From NCBI GenBank assembly GCA_951813015.1, contig CATOTG010000001.1, positions 248,001 through 312,000 on the forward strand: a stretch of 64,000 nucleotides of DNA. Direction: 5' to 3'. Source of the stretch: an uncultured Thermoanaerobaculia bacterium (GTDB lineage Bacteria; Acidobacteriota; Thermoanaerobaculia; Multivoradales; Multivoraceae). Both the position numbers and the translations under genes were made by a program. Below are positions 1 through 7,925 of the stretch, in pieces. Each line of letters starts with the position of its first letter. Position 1 is the stretch's first letter. Below the pieces are notes generated by a model. That model worked only from the letters and a program-made list of their open reading frames with translations, had not been told where the DNA came from and ran no database searches.

Positions 1-657
1 CCGCGCCGCACCTACGATCCGTCGCGGTTGACCCGGGATCCGGAGGGCGAGGCCGTCCCCATGTACCTGGCCGACATGGCGCATCGAAGCCAGCGGACCT
101 GGGAGGCGCTGCATCAAGCCCTCGAGGAGTTCGGGCGGTCTTCCGGCCTCTTCGACGAGATGCGTGTCAGGCGTCTCGGGAAGACGAGCAGCGAGCCCTT
201 CCAGATACAGGTCCGCAAGTCTGGAAGCGCCCGACTCAAGGGCCCCTGGCGCAATCTGACCGACGTCGGGTACGGCGTCAGCCAGGTGCTTCCCGTAATC
301 GCGGAACTTCTCCGTTCGGACGCACCGAACATGTTCCTTCTGCAGCAGCCCGAGGTCCACCTCCATCCGAGTGCCCAGGCGGCGCTCGGTTCGCTCTTCT
401 GCACCGTGGCTTCGAAGCGCAGGCAGTTGATCGTCGAAACTCACGGCGACCATCTGATCGACCGTGTGCGCATGGACGTCCGGGATGGAACCACCGGTCT
501 GAAACCCGATGACGTCTCGCTCCTGTTCTTCGAGCGTGGCGAGTTGGAGGTCCGCATTCACTCCCTGCGGATCGACGAGGCGGGTAACGTTCTGGACGCC
601 CCGCCCGGCTATCGGCGGTTCTTTCTGGAAGAGACCAATCGGTCGATAGGGCTGTAG
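1..657 (+). CDS. AAA family ATPase, C-terminal part (5' end outside window)
   Basis: The frame is open from base 1, so this is the last ~219 codons of a longer gene. It carries the C-terminal half of an ABC/AAA-type ATPase of the kind found in OLD-like and DUF3696 proteins. A signature-like stretch (LTDVGYGVSQVLPV) is followed by a Walker B-like segment (FLLQQPEVHLHPSAQ) and a switch histidine (VETHGDHLIDRV). QPEVHLHP is the usual EPExHLHP motif with Q in place of the first E. The Walker A part lies off the window. It ends 5 bp before the next gene, a PIN-domain protein, so the two probably form one operon. In defence islands such ATPases often pair with a nuclease; that role here is inference. 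Confidence 0.75.
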   Translation, partial: PRRTYDPSRLTRDPEGEAVPMYLADMAHRSQRTWEALHQALEEFGRSSGLFDEMRVRRLGKTSSEPFQIQVRKSGSARLKGPWRNLTDVGYGVSQVLPVIAELLRSDAPNMFLLQQPEVHLHPSAQAALGSLFCTVASKRRQLIVETHGDHLIDRVRMDVRDGTTGLKPDDVSLLFFERGELEVRIHSLRIDEAGNVLDAPPGYRRFFLEETNRSIGL

Positions 658-662
658 CCGCC

Positions 663-1118
663 GTGTGCGCCATTCTCGACGCGGATGCGGTCTCCGCTGT
701 CTTCACTGAGGATCCGGCGCCCGGAGCGCGCGAGTTCCGGCGCTGGATCGAGTCCGGCAGAGGGCGTTTGGCCATCGGCGGCCGCCTGCGGAAGGAACTC
801 GCCGTCAACACCGCCTTCAAGAACTGGCTTCGGGAGGCTCTGCTCCGGGGCAGCGTCCGGGACACTCCGGATCGCCGGGTAAACGACGAGGCGCGGGCGT
901 TGGCGTCCCGCGAGAACCTCAGATCGAACGACCAGCACGTGCTCGCCCTCGCCCGGTTGAGTGGGGCGCGGCTGCTCTACTCCCGCGACAAGGCCTTGTG
1001 TGAGGACTTCAGGAACAAGGAGATCCTCGGCGACCCTCGGGGCAAGCTGTACCCGGAAGGCAAGGGCGCCGAGTGCCGTCGCTGGCTCTTGCGGCAGCAG
1101 CGACTCTGTGCGAACTGA
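663..1118 (+). CDS. PIN-domain protein (putative RNase partner of the upstream ATPase)
   Basis: 151 residues from a GTG start 5 bp after the ATPase stop. The fold signs of a PIN nuclease are present: an acidic N-terminal strand (ILDADAV), a central glutamate in RLRKEL near residue 45, an aspartate in LRSNDQHVLALA, and a late aspartate in LLYSRDKAL. These would form the usual metal-binding acidic cluster. The length is typical of single-domain PIN proteins. No antitoxin-like DNA-binding gene is adjacent, which argues against a plain VapBC pair; the close spacing suggests that it works with the AAA ATPase. The substrate is unknown. Confidence 0.65.
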   Translation: MCAILDADAVSAVFTEDPAPGAREFRRWIESGRGRLAIGGRLRKELAVNTAFKNWLREALLRGSVRDTPDRRVNDEARALASRENLRSNDQHVLALARLSGARLLYSRDKALCEDFRNKEILGDPRGKLYPEGKGAECRRWLLRQQRLCAN

Positions 1119-1354
1119 GCCGTTCCCCTCTCTGCCAACGTACGTGCCCTTGGGCTGATACCTGTGGCGTGACTGGATCTCGACCATCGTTTCCGCTAGC
1201 GTTCCCTCACGTCTTGGACCGACGGCCTTGGGGTCCTTTGGCGGGAGGTGATGCACAGCATCAGCGAAGGTGGCGGTTGGCGGCTCGTTGAGCCCTCGCA
1301 GCCATCTTGAGAGAACGTAAGCGGTCGTGACAGTGCGGGTTGTCCGCATCGTCG

Positions 1355-1460
1355 CGGCTTTGATCTTCGGATTGAATGGATACCGGTCGGCGTGATCGGG
1401 CTGATCATCGCGGCGCTGCTCGCCGCCGCGATTTCGTCGCTCGACGCGGGAACACGCCGT
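1355..1460 (+). pseudogene. Possible remnant of a sodium:solute symporter (SSF) gene
   Basis: One frame reads a helix ending GLIIAALLAAAISSLDAG. This closely matches the conserved motif that ends a transmembrane helix in SSF symporters (GLxxAALxAAAxSSLD). The similarity starts only about ten codons upstream and dissolves after the motif into arginine-rich sequence that runs into the leader of the next gene. If real, this is a ~30-codon fragment left from a deleted transporter gene. A chance match in GC-rich DNA is possible. The rest of 1119-1538 holds no gene I can support. Confidence 0.35.
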
Positions 1461-1538
1461 CGGCGCGAAGGTCGTCCGGCAATTGCCGGGTCGGTCAATG
1501 AACGGCGGCGACGAGCCGCTCAAGGAGGGAACAAACTG

Positions 1539-2645
1539 ATGAAGCTGATGAAGCACATCACGATAGCGCTGGTTCTTTGCGCGATTCCGGCGATGGCGTT
1601 CGGTCAGAGCGTCTCTTGCGACGACTGCACGCACGTCGTGTCCGTCTACATGGGCGAGGGCGGACTCATCGCCACGGCCGACGGCGCCGAGATGGTGACC
1701 TGGGTCGCCAGTTGCGGCGGCGTCACCCGCAGCGGCGAGCTCGCTGCCAACGACGACGGCATGGTCTCCGCGCTGTTCACGATGGACAATGGCCTCGCCT
1801 GCGACATGGCTGGCGATGGCAACAAGTTCGAGCTCGGCCCGATCATGGATGGCGGCTGGTTCTGGATGACGCGTGACACGAACTCGGCCATTGGCAATCT
1901 GGTTGCCATGGACATTCTCGAGAACGACGCGGTCGAGATAACGAGCGCCGGCACCGCCGACGTCGCGATGATGGATGGCCGTGGCGCCGTCCTGATCGAG
2001 CAGGCCAGCACGGGGCGTGTCGGCATCCTGCCGAACATCCTGGCGGAAAAGCCGGCGCCTGCTCTCAGGCTGTGCGGCTACGACGTCAGCGGTGCCACCT
2101 TCACCCGCCGGGCCAGCAATTGCGCGCTGGGCAACGGTGGAACGATGGCCATCGCGACGACCACGAACCCCATCACCGGAGCGACATCGGTGGTGGCCGA
2201 CGGGTCCAGCGTCGTCCGGCCGGCCGGTGTGGGCGGCGAAGTCGTCATCACCATCGACCTGTGGGCCAACGGCACCGGTCACTTCACGACCGCCGCGGAC
2301 GGCGAGGCACGGCTCGGACACCCGGAGTTTGCGATGACAAGCGCCAGAACAAGTCGTCTGACCGGCTTGATTTTTGCGGCGAGAAGGGGTTCCGGCCCGG
2401 GAAGTGTGGCCTTCGGGAACGGCGTGGAAGCGGCCGGCATCACGATGGACACCACTACCCCTCACGTCGTGACGTTCACCATCGTGCGCGACGAAACTCA
2501 CTGCAGCGCCACCGCCAACTACCCCGTCCCGGTGGCCCTGACCATCACGATGGACGCTGACACCGTCAATCAGATCACGCCCTCCATCACGCGCAGCGCC
2601 GCGGGTGTGGTGGGAGGCACGAAGTTCACGGTTGTCTGCCCTTAG
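1539..2645 (+). CDS. Exported protein of unknown function
   Basis: 368 residues. The ATG at 1539 follows a strong Shine-Dalgarno AAGGAGGGA 8 bp upstream and is followed by a classical signal peptide (KHITIALVLCAIPAMAFG, cleaved near residue 23). The mature N-terminus starts with a CDDC motif. The rest is glycine-, alanine- and threonine-rich and predicted beta-strand, with scattered paired cysteines and no catalytic motif that I recognise. It resembles low-complexity secreted beta-rich proteins. A decayed copy of the same gene lies downstream at 2854, so the family has been tandemly duplicated here. Upstream codons in the same frame are not included because of the RBS position. Confidence 0.6.
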   Translation: MKLMKHITIALVLCAIPAMAFGQSVSCDDCTHVVSVYMGEGGLIATADGAEMVTWVASCGGVTRSGELAANDDGMVSALFTMDNGLACDMAGDGNKFELGPIMDGGWFWMTRDTNSAIGNLVAMDILENDAVEITSAGTADVAMMDGRGAVLIEQASTGRVGILPNILAEKPAPALRLCGYDVSGATFTRRASNCALGNGGTMAIATTTNPITGATSVVADGSSVVRPAGVGGEVVITIDLWANGTGHFTTAADGEARLGHPEFAMTSARTSRLTGLIFAARRGSGPGSVAFGNGVEAAGITMDTTTPHVVTFTIVRDETHCSATANYPVPVALTITMDADTVNQITPSITRSAAGVVGGTKFTVVCP

Positions 2646-2778
2646 GCTTCGTCCTCGGCCAACATGGGCGAGGAGCTGGTTCCGGACAAGCCGTTCCCGA
2701 CCGACAAGTAGGGAACAGCCGATTCCTCCCCCGAGGTTGTTCCAGCAGCCCGGCGGAAGAAGCGACTTTGAAAGCAGC

Positions 2779-2820
2779 GCCTCCGCGTCGGGCTCACACC
2801 CGGCGCGGAGGCTTCGCCCT
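2779..2820 (+). terminator. Candidate intrinsic terminator after the exported protein gene
   Basis: A 9-bp GC stem (GCCTCCGCG ... CGCGGAGGC) is extended by an inner GGG/CCC pairing around a short CTCACA loop and followed by TTCGCCCTTT. It lies between the exported-protein gene and its broken copy. The tail has few T residues, so termination strength is uncertain. Confidence 0.5.
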
Positions 2821-2853
2821 TTCAGGGACCTCGGAGAGAACGATCCGGAACGA

Positions 2854-3056
2854 ATGAGGCGCCTCACGCTTGCGCTGGCGCTCAGCGCGGTCCCGGCCGC
2901 GGCGTTCGGCCAACGCCGTCAGTTGCCCCGACTGCCGCCACGTCGCCTCCTGGTTCAGGGGCTGAGGGCGGATTCATCGGAACCGTCGCCGACGGCGCGG
3001 AAGAGGTCGCCTTCGTCGCCTCCTGCGGCAGCGTGATCGAGCGCCTCGCGTAGCGC
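2854..3056 (+). pseudogene. Frameshifted, truncated copy of the exported-protein gene at 1539
   Basis: It starts with a signal peptide very like the upstream gene's (MRRLTLALALSAVPAAAFGQ versus a similar ...AMAFGQ end). After one frame change it reads NAVSCPDCRHVASW, matching SVSCDDCTHVVSV of the intact gene. After a second frame change it reads EGGFIGTVADGAEEVAFVAS, matching EGGLIATADGAEMVTWVAS. At least two indels break the frame, and homology stops around 3056. This is a decayed tandem paralogue, not a second functional gene. Confidence 0.7.
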
Positions 3057-3060
3057 CGGC

Positions 3061-3336
3061 CAGTCGCCGCGGGCGGCGCGCAGACAGGGTCCGCAGTTCC
3101 AGGAGCAGTTGTCTCGCGCCCGCGCCGCCGACAGGCCCGGCTCGACCCCGACCTTCGGCAGGGCGTAGTCCGCGCGGGCGCATTGCCGCGGGTCGAGGTG
3201 CGCGCGCAGGCGCTCGCCTCGGAGCGTAGTCGGCGCGGGCGCATTGCCGCGACCAGTAGTCGGCCGTCTCCTCCTCTGTGCCCCACAGGGCGCGGAAGAA
3301 CATCCCCAGGTCACCAGTGGCTCTCGCCTCGAGTCT
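3061..3336. other. Degenerate stretch with a 29-bp direct repeat; no intact gene
   Basis: No convincing gene. A near-identical ~29-bp sequence (gCGTAGTCnGCGCGGGCGCA then TTGCCGCG) occurs at about 3161 and 3224, 63 bp apart. On the minus strand both copies encode the same peptide RQCARADYA in different frames, followed in one frame by a cysteine-containing stretch (DNCSWNCGPCLRAARGDW). This looks like the remains of a minus-strand gene that was partly duplicated and frameshifted. I could not assign a family. Confidence 0.4.
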
Positions 3337-3816
3337 TCAATCGCAGGTCGAGAACGCCTCGGTGTCGGTTACCGGCTTGAACAGCGTCCCGGCCTCGTTG
3401 AGGTACGTCCTGGACTCGCCGGCCTCGACGTCCTCGACTTCGACTTCGACCCGGACGTCGGTCAAGCCGCCGATGAACACCCAGTAGGCGCCGTCGCCGA
3501 TGGCGCAGCCGTTCAGCACCTTGATCACGACCTCGACGTTGTTCTCGCTGAAGAACCAGAAATAGCCGGTGTCTCCGGTCAGCTCCACTGCCTCCCCGGT
3601 ACCGGCGCGGCCATCCGGCGTCTCCCAGTGAGCGACAACGCGGAACCGATCCTCGTTCAGGCACAGGGTCGTCGCATCCGCCACACAGAGCCGCGCCGAC
3701 GATTCATCCTGAAGGGCGCTCGCGGCCTCCGGCAACGCAGCCACCAGGACCCACAGCAACGACGCCCGCACGGCGGCCCCATGCCAACCCCGGCGCTGAC
3801 CCAGGCGACACGGCAT
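3337..3816 (-). CDS. Exported protein of unknown function
   Basis: 159 residues with an N-terminal hydrophobic segment (ASLLWVLVAALPEAASA) typical of a Sec signal peptide. The mature part contains LCVADATTLCLNEDRFRVVAHW, then DTGYFWFFSENNVEVVIKVLNGC and YWVFIGGLTDVRVEVEVED. This beta-rich pattern with two disulfide-capable cysteines resembles a widespread family of short secreted proteins of unknown function that I have seen mainly in Acidobacteria-like and other delta-type genomes. A GTG at about 3771, just before the hydrophobic segment, could be the true start. It lies 9 bp downstream of the membrane-protein gene, so probably co-transcribed. Confidence 0.6.
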   Translation of the reverse strand: MPCRLGQRRGWHGAAVRASLLWVLVAALPEAASALQDESSARLCVADATTLCLNEDRFRVVAHWETPDGRAGTGEAVELTGDTGYFWFFSENNVEVVIKVLNGCAIGDGAYWVFIGGLTDVRVEVEVEDVEAGESRTYLNEAGTLFKPVTDTEAFSTCD

Positions 3817-3825
3817 CGCGGACCC

Positions 3826-4464
3826 CTACTCCGCCGACTTCTTCTTCTTCGCGCCGCGTTCGTCCCCGCGACGACGCCGCATCTGGAACGCGACCCCGCC
3901 CACGATCAGCACGGCAACGCCGGCGTGGGCCGGAAGCCCCTCCAGACCCACCGCCGCCATGATCAGCAGCGCGCCGATGAACGACGAGACGACGATCAGC
4001 GCCGTCTCGAAGACCTGACGCAGGAGCCACGCTCCGACAAGGGCCGCGGCGGCGGTCACGATCCACCACAGGACTTGTGACTGCAGGCCGTAGAAGCCGG
4101 CCGCCCAAAGCGCCGCGCCGGCGCCCAGCATCGCCCCTGCAAGCGCCACGGCGAGCTTGCGCACGACGAAGGCGAGCAAGGCGCTGACGACTCCGATTCC
4201 CACCGCTACCCCCAGACGCAGGTCGCTGGGCAGGTTCGCCACGTCGGAGAGCATGCCGTAGCTGGCGAAGAAACCGAGCAACCCCAGGAGCGCCGTGTAG
4301 AGCTGCCGGCCAAGCAGCAGCAGCAGCAACCCCGCCACGACCCACAGCCACGGCGGTCCGAGGGCCCCCTCGGCGCCGAACCGACCGAAACTGACTCCGT
4401 CGCTCCACAGGCCCACTCTCTCGCCCCAGGCGCCCACTCCCTCGCTCCAGGGACTGTCGTTCAT
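3826..4464 (-). CDS. Multi-pass membrane protein, DUF4203-like
   Basis: 212 residues from an ATG that overlaps the stop codon of the upstream S41 protease gene (ATGA), implying translational coupling. After ~40 polar residues there are about six to seven hydrophobic segments (for example WLWVVAGLLLLLLG, GVAVGIGVVSALLAFVV, ALIVVSSFIGALLIMAAVG). A short basic cytoplasmic tail (QMRRRRGDERGAKKKKSAE) ends the protein. The layout is like DUF4203/TMEM198-type proteins. No catalytic motif is visible. Function unknown; the coupling suggests a job linked to the protease. Confidence 0.55.
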   Translation of the reverse strand: MNDSPWSEGVGAWGERVGLWSDGVSFGRFGAEGALGPPWLWVVAGLLLLLLGRQLYTALLGLLGFFASYGMLSDVANLPSDLRLGVAVGIGVVSALLAFVVRKLAVALAGAMLGAGAALWAAGFYGLQSQVLWWIVTAAAALVGAWLLRQVFETALIVVSSFIGALLIMAAVGLEGLPAHAGVAVLIVGGVAFQMRRRRGDERGAKKKKSAE

Positions 4465-5870
4465 TCCAGCTCCGAGGCGATCCATGCGAGGGCCGCCTCC
4501 CGCGGTTCGTCCCTGCCGGCGAGCAGGCCTTCCCGCGTGAGCGGAACCAGCGAATCGGGAACGACCGGCCGGCCTTCGACCCGCTCGCCGTTCGGGCGAA
4601 CGAAGTCCGCGATCGCGTGCATCAGCAGATCGCCGTTCGGCATCCGCTCGATCACCGCCGGCAGCGCCGCCGCCGCCGACGGCTCGCCGAACAACCGCGC
4701 CCGGCCAACGTCCTGGAGGCCGGCGGCGAAGATCTCGCTGGTGCTGGCGCTGCCGCCGTCGATGATCACGGCAACCGGCCCCTTGAACACCTCGAGTTTC
4801 CCGCTGCTGCGCGACACCCGCCGCGGGTACACCAGCAGCCGAAGGTCCGAACCGCGGTTCAACATTCTGCCCAGTTCGACCTTCTCGTTGAGCAGATACC
4901 CCCCGATACCCACCGCCGTACCGGCAATGCCGCCGGGATTGCCGCGCAGATCGATCAGCAGACCCTCGAACGCCGACGCACTGGCCGCGGGGTCTCCAAA
5001 CAAAGCGGTCTCGAACGCCTCGATCGCGGGCAGCATCCAGACGTTGAAGCGGACCGCCAGGACTCGCGCGCCCGCCGCCGTTTCCACTTCCTCGGTCTCG
5101 AACAGGAACTGCATCGGCGGCAGGTTGCCGAAACCGATCTCGACCGAGCCCGGGCGGAGGGCGCGCTCCAGCTCGAGCACGAACCGCTCGCCGGCGCGGT
5201 CCACGAGTTCCACCTGCACCGGATCACCCGGTGCTCCGAAGAGCAGGCCGTCGACGGCGCGCGCACGCACCAGGCGGGCAACCGGCGAATCGAGGGATTG
5301 CGACGCGAGGCAGCGCGAAAGATCCGCGAGACGCTGGTCGCCGATCCGTACCACCTCGAGGCCCGTGGCGAGACCGGCGCCGTCCGCGGCCGAACCCTCC
5401 AGCACGCGGCTGACCAGCGGTCCCCGGTCCAGGAAACGGATCTCGAATCCGGGCCCCGCATCCGATGCGGACGAACCACTCCCGCCGCTCACAACCCTCA
5501 TCAGCGCCGGGGTGCAGGCGCCGTCGCCGCTGGCGCTTTCACCCGGCCCATCGCCCGGATCCGCCGACCCGGCGCCCGGCAGGACGCCGAAGTGAGACTG
5601 CCCAAGCCGCGCCAGCATCTCCTGGATCACGGTTCGCAGCTCCCGGGCGTCTGCCGCATCCCGTGCTCTCGGTCTCAGCTCGTCGCCCACGGCCCGCCAG
5701 TCGACGCCGCCCATCTCCTCCTCCCAGAAGCTGTCGGCGATCTTCCGCCAGGCGAAATCGAAGCTCTCCAGGTTGAGTGCGGCCCTCTCGGACGAAGGCG
5801 AAGCACCTTGCCCCGCGACTGCGGCGGCAAGAAACACGGCACAGACGGCGACCGCGGCCGCGAGGCGCAT
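4461..5870 (-). CDS. S41 family (C-terminal processing) peptidase with PDZ domain, exported
   Basis: 469 residues. The start at 5870 is chosen because AGGAGGG lies just upstream and the next residues form a signal peptide (RLAAAVAVCAVFLAAAVAG). The N-terminal part carries a helical region and LGQSHFGVLP typical of S41 proteases, then a PDZ-like domain (GFEIRFLDRGPLVSRVLEGS ... GLEVVRIGDQ). The protease core contains LLIDLRGNPGGI and the nucleophile region GGSASTSEIFAAGLQ near residue 375. The family cleaves unfolded or tagged proteins in the periplasm. It ends in an ATGA overlap with a membrane-protein gene. A Family B element lies upstream, in its promoter region. Confidence 0.85.
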   Translation of the reverse strand: MRLAAAVAVCAVFLAAAVAGQGASPSSERAALNLESFDFAWRKIADSFWEEEMGGVDWRAVGDELRPRARDAADARELRTVIQEMLARLGQSHFGVLPGAGSADPGDGPGESASGDGACTPALMRVVSGGSGSSASDAGPGFEIRFLDRGPLVSRVLEGSAADGAGLATGLEVVRIGDQRLADLSRCLASQSLDSPVARLVRARAVDGLLFGAPGDPVQVELVDRAGERFVLELERALRPGSVEIGFGNLPPMQFLFETEEVETAAGARVLAVRFNVWMLPAIEAFETALFGDPAASASAFEGLLIDLRGNPGGIAGTAVGIGGYLLNEKVELGRMLNRGSDLRLLVYPRRVSRSSGKLEVFKGPVAVIIDGGSASTSEIFAAGLQDVGRARLFGEPSAAAALPAVIERMPNGDLLMHAIADFVRPNGERVEGRPVVPDSLVPLTREGLLAGRDEPREAALAWIASELE

Positions 5871-5958
5871 CGAATCCCTCCTCCGCATGCTCCGAGAATG
5901 ACACACGCGGACAACCGTCCACGGGACAGCTTGCCGGCGCCCGGACCGTGTGTCCAAC

Positions 5959-6109
5959 TCAGGGCGGTTCCAAAGTCGGGAACTTCGGTGACCGATGTGA
6001 GGAACCGCTCCGGAATCGGCAACTCGGCGCCGGCACGGCTCTCGACCCTCGGGAATGAAGGCCTCCCGCCCGCGCCCAGCGTCGAGCGCTGGACTTTGGA
6101 ATGGTCCTG
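5959..6109 (+). mobile_element. Family B MITE-like element, copy 1
   Basis: About 151 bp. The ends are imperfect inverted repeats: CAGGGCGGTTCCAAAGTC on the left and GACTTTGGAATGGTCCTG on the right. Immediate flanks are an identical 11-bp direct repeat GTGTGTCCAAC (5948-5958 and 6110-6120), the pattern of a target-site duplication. No open frame of its own. The internal sequence matches copies at 19486 and 26088 in the same orientation. It sits between the divergent S41 protease and sixA genes. Confidence 0.75.
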
Positions 6110-6168
6110 GTGTGTCCAACACGCAGCCGGGGCGCCTCCTCACGATCCTGCTACCGTCAGCGTCAACA

Positions 6169-6663
6169 GTGCGAATCCTGTACGTTTTTCGTCACGCCAA
6201 GTCGGACTGGAGCGCGACCTATGGCGCGGACCACGACCGGCCCCTGAATCCGCGCGGCATCGCAGCCGCGAGGACGATGGGGCGCCTTCTCGCCGAACGA
6301 CGGGAGCTCCCCGACCGGATCCTCTGTTCGTCCGCCCTGCGTACCCGGCAGACGATCGAGCTGGCGGTCGCCGCCGGCAACTGGAACCGGACGACGATTT
6401 TGGCGCCGGCTCTGTACCTGGCGTCGCCCGGATCCGCCATCGACCTTCTGCGCGAGCAGCCTGACGACGCGAACTCCCTGCTTCTCGTCAGCCACCAGCC
6501 CGCCTGCTCCGAACTCGTCCGCCGACTGACCGGCGACAATCCGCCCCGCTTCGTCACTGCCGCCCTGGCGCGCCTCCAGCTCGACATCGACTCCTGGGCC
6601 GAGGTCGAGCCCTGTTGCGGCAAGCTGGCGTGGTTCGAGACACCGAAGCGGGCAGCCGGGTAG
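6169..6663 (+). CDS. sixA: SixA-like histidine phosphatase
   Basis: 164 residues from a GTG start (MRILYVFRHAKSDW). The RHA motif at residues 8-10 is the phosphate-accepting histidine of the histidine phosphatase superfamily, followed by the SixA pattern HDRPLNPRG, the second arginine region CSSALRTRQT and a late catalytic histidine in LLVSHQPACSELV. SixA removes phosphate from phosphohistidine in phosphorelay or PTS proteins; the substrate here is unknown. The gene is followed by a Family A repeat array and a convergent exonuclease III gene. Confidence 0.8.
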   Translation: MRILYVFRHAKSDWSATYGADHDRPLNPRGIAAARTMGRLLAERRELPDRILCSSALRTRQTIELAVAAGNWNRTTILAPALYLASPGSAIDLLREQPDDANSLLLVSHQPACSELVRRLTGDNPPRFVTAALARLQLDIDSWAEVEPCCGKLAWFETPKRAAG

Positions 6664-6704
6664 AGCCGGGGCCGGGCAGCCCGCGGCAGAAGTTCCGGAA
6701 GGCG

Positions 6705-6958
6705 GCGCATCGCGCCGGATGCCGGCCAGAACCCGGGTGGCGCGGCTCCGTGCCACACGCGAACCACCTCCGGGGGCGAGTCATCGAGCACCCGGATGAC
6801 ACCCGGGTGGCGCGGCTCCGCGCCACCCGCGAACCACCTCCGGGGGCGAGTCATCGAGCACCCGGATGACACCCGGGTGGCGCGCCTCCGCGCCAACCTG
6901 CGAACCATTCCGTGCGCCCGTCACGGGCGCACGGATCGCAGGCCGGCGCACCTGTACC
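6705..6958. repeat. Family A hairpin repeat, array of 70-bp units
   Basis: Between the convergent sixA and exonuclease genes. Begins with the family header GCCGGATGCCGGC. Three units start with ACCCGGGTGGCGCG at 6731, 6801 and 6871, an exact 70-bp period, each holding a GGTGGCGCG...CGCGCCACC hairpin. The last unit changes into the second family hairpin (CCGTGCGCCCG ... CGGGCGCACGG) and ends with GCCGGCGCACC. The position between convergent genes fits a bidirectional terminator, but this is inference. Confidence 0.8.
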
Positions 6959-6972
6959 CGGTGCTTGCTTGA

Positions 6973-7749
6973 CTAGTCAGCCAACCGGGCGATCACTGGT
7001 GCGTGGTCCGAGGCGATCAGGCCTTCCTTCTTCTTGCGGTAGTCCCGGTCGGTCTCGACCTGCTCCACCCGGGCCCGGACCGCTTCGGTCGCCAGCAGGA
7101 AGTCGATCCGCAGGCCGAGGTTGCGGTGGAAGGCGCCGAAGCGGTAGTCCCACCAGGAGAACTTGACCGTGTCCGGATGGAGTTCCCGGAACAGGTCGAC
7201 GAAACCCAGCCCCAGGAGCGCCTCGAACCGCTCGCGCTCCGCCTCCGTGTGGTGGATGCCGCCGGCGAGACGGTCCTCGTCGTGCGTGTCGAGCCGGGTC
7301 GGCGCGATGTTGAAGTCGCCGCAGAGAACCGCCGCGTCCCCGGCGCCGAGCGAGCCCTCGAAGTAGCCGCGAAGCGAGTCGAACCATGCCAGCTTGCGCG
7401 GATAGTCCAGGTGATCGATGTCCTTGCCGTTCGGGCAGTAGACGGTCGCAAAATCGAGCCCTCCGGTACGCACCCGGATCAGGCGGGCGCCGGCCTCCTC
7501 CTCGCCCGGGAGCCCCGACTGGAGCTCCTCGATCGGATGGCGGGAGAGCACCGCGACACCATTCCACGCCTTCTGGCCGCACACCGCCGCGTGATAGCCG
7601 AGTTCCTCGAGCGCCTGCCGGGGGAAGTGCTCCTCGGTCGCCTTCAACTCCTGGAGGCCGACGACGTCCGGCTGCCGCGCCTTGAGCCAATGGACGAGGA
7701 AGTCGAACCGGGCGCCCAGGCCGTTGATGTTCCAGGTGGCGATCAGCAT
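6973..7749 (-). CDS. xth: Exodeoxyribonuclease III
   Basis: 258 residues, the usual length for ExoIII/APE1-type nucleases. Conserved elements appear in order: ATWNINGL at residues 4-11, LQELKATE (catalytic Glu near residue 34), VYCPNGKDIDH, GDFNIAPTRLD, the WWDYR segment, RIDFLLAT and the C-terminal SDHAPV containing the catalytic histidine. It repairs abasic sites and degrades 3' ends of duplex DNA in a Mg-dependent reaction. Family A repeats lie on both sides. Confidence 0.93.
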   Translation of the reverse strand: MLIATWNINGLGARFDFLVHWLKARQPDVVGLQELKATEEHFPRQALEELGYHAAVCGQKAWNGVAVLSRHPIEELQSGLPGEEEAGARLIRVRTGGLDFATVYCPNGKDIDHLDYPRKLAWFDSLRGYFEGSLGAGDAAVLCGDFNIAPTRLDTHDEDRLAGGIHHTEAERERFEALLGLGFVDLFRELHPDTVKFSWWDYRFGAFHRNLGLRIDFLLATEAVRARVEQVETDRDYRKKKEGLIASDHAPVIARLAD

Positions 7750-7795
7750 ACGTCCCTGCGCTGGCTGCCCCGGTGCAGCAGGACTTCAACAGGCC

Positions 7796-7906
7796 GGCGC
7801 TTCGCGCCGGATGCCGGCGGGAACCCGTGTGGCGCGAAGCCGCGCCACACGTGAACCAGTCCGTGCGCCCGTCGTCGGGCGCACGGATGGCACGCCGGCG
7901 CACCCC
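7796..7906 (+). repeat. Family A hairpin repeat
   Basis: A full-length, near-consensus copy: GCCGGATGCCGGC header, first stem GTGTGGCGCG/CGCGCCACAC, linker GAACCAGT, second stem CCGTGCGCCCG/CGGGCGCACGG, closing with a GCCGGCGCACC motif. Lies between the minus-strand exonuclease and peptidase genes. Confidence 0.85.
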
Positions 7907-7925
7907 GTCTGCTCGCCCGCACCGC

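Noticed and set aside
609..2867. Long open frame on the minus strand opposite the PIN and exported-protein genes
   Set aside because: Composition is His/Arg/Asp-rich with no domain, and it runs antisense through two better-supported genes. Typical high-GC shadow frame.
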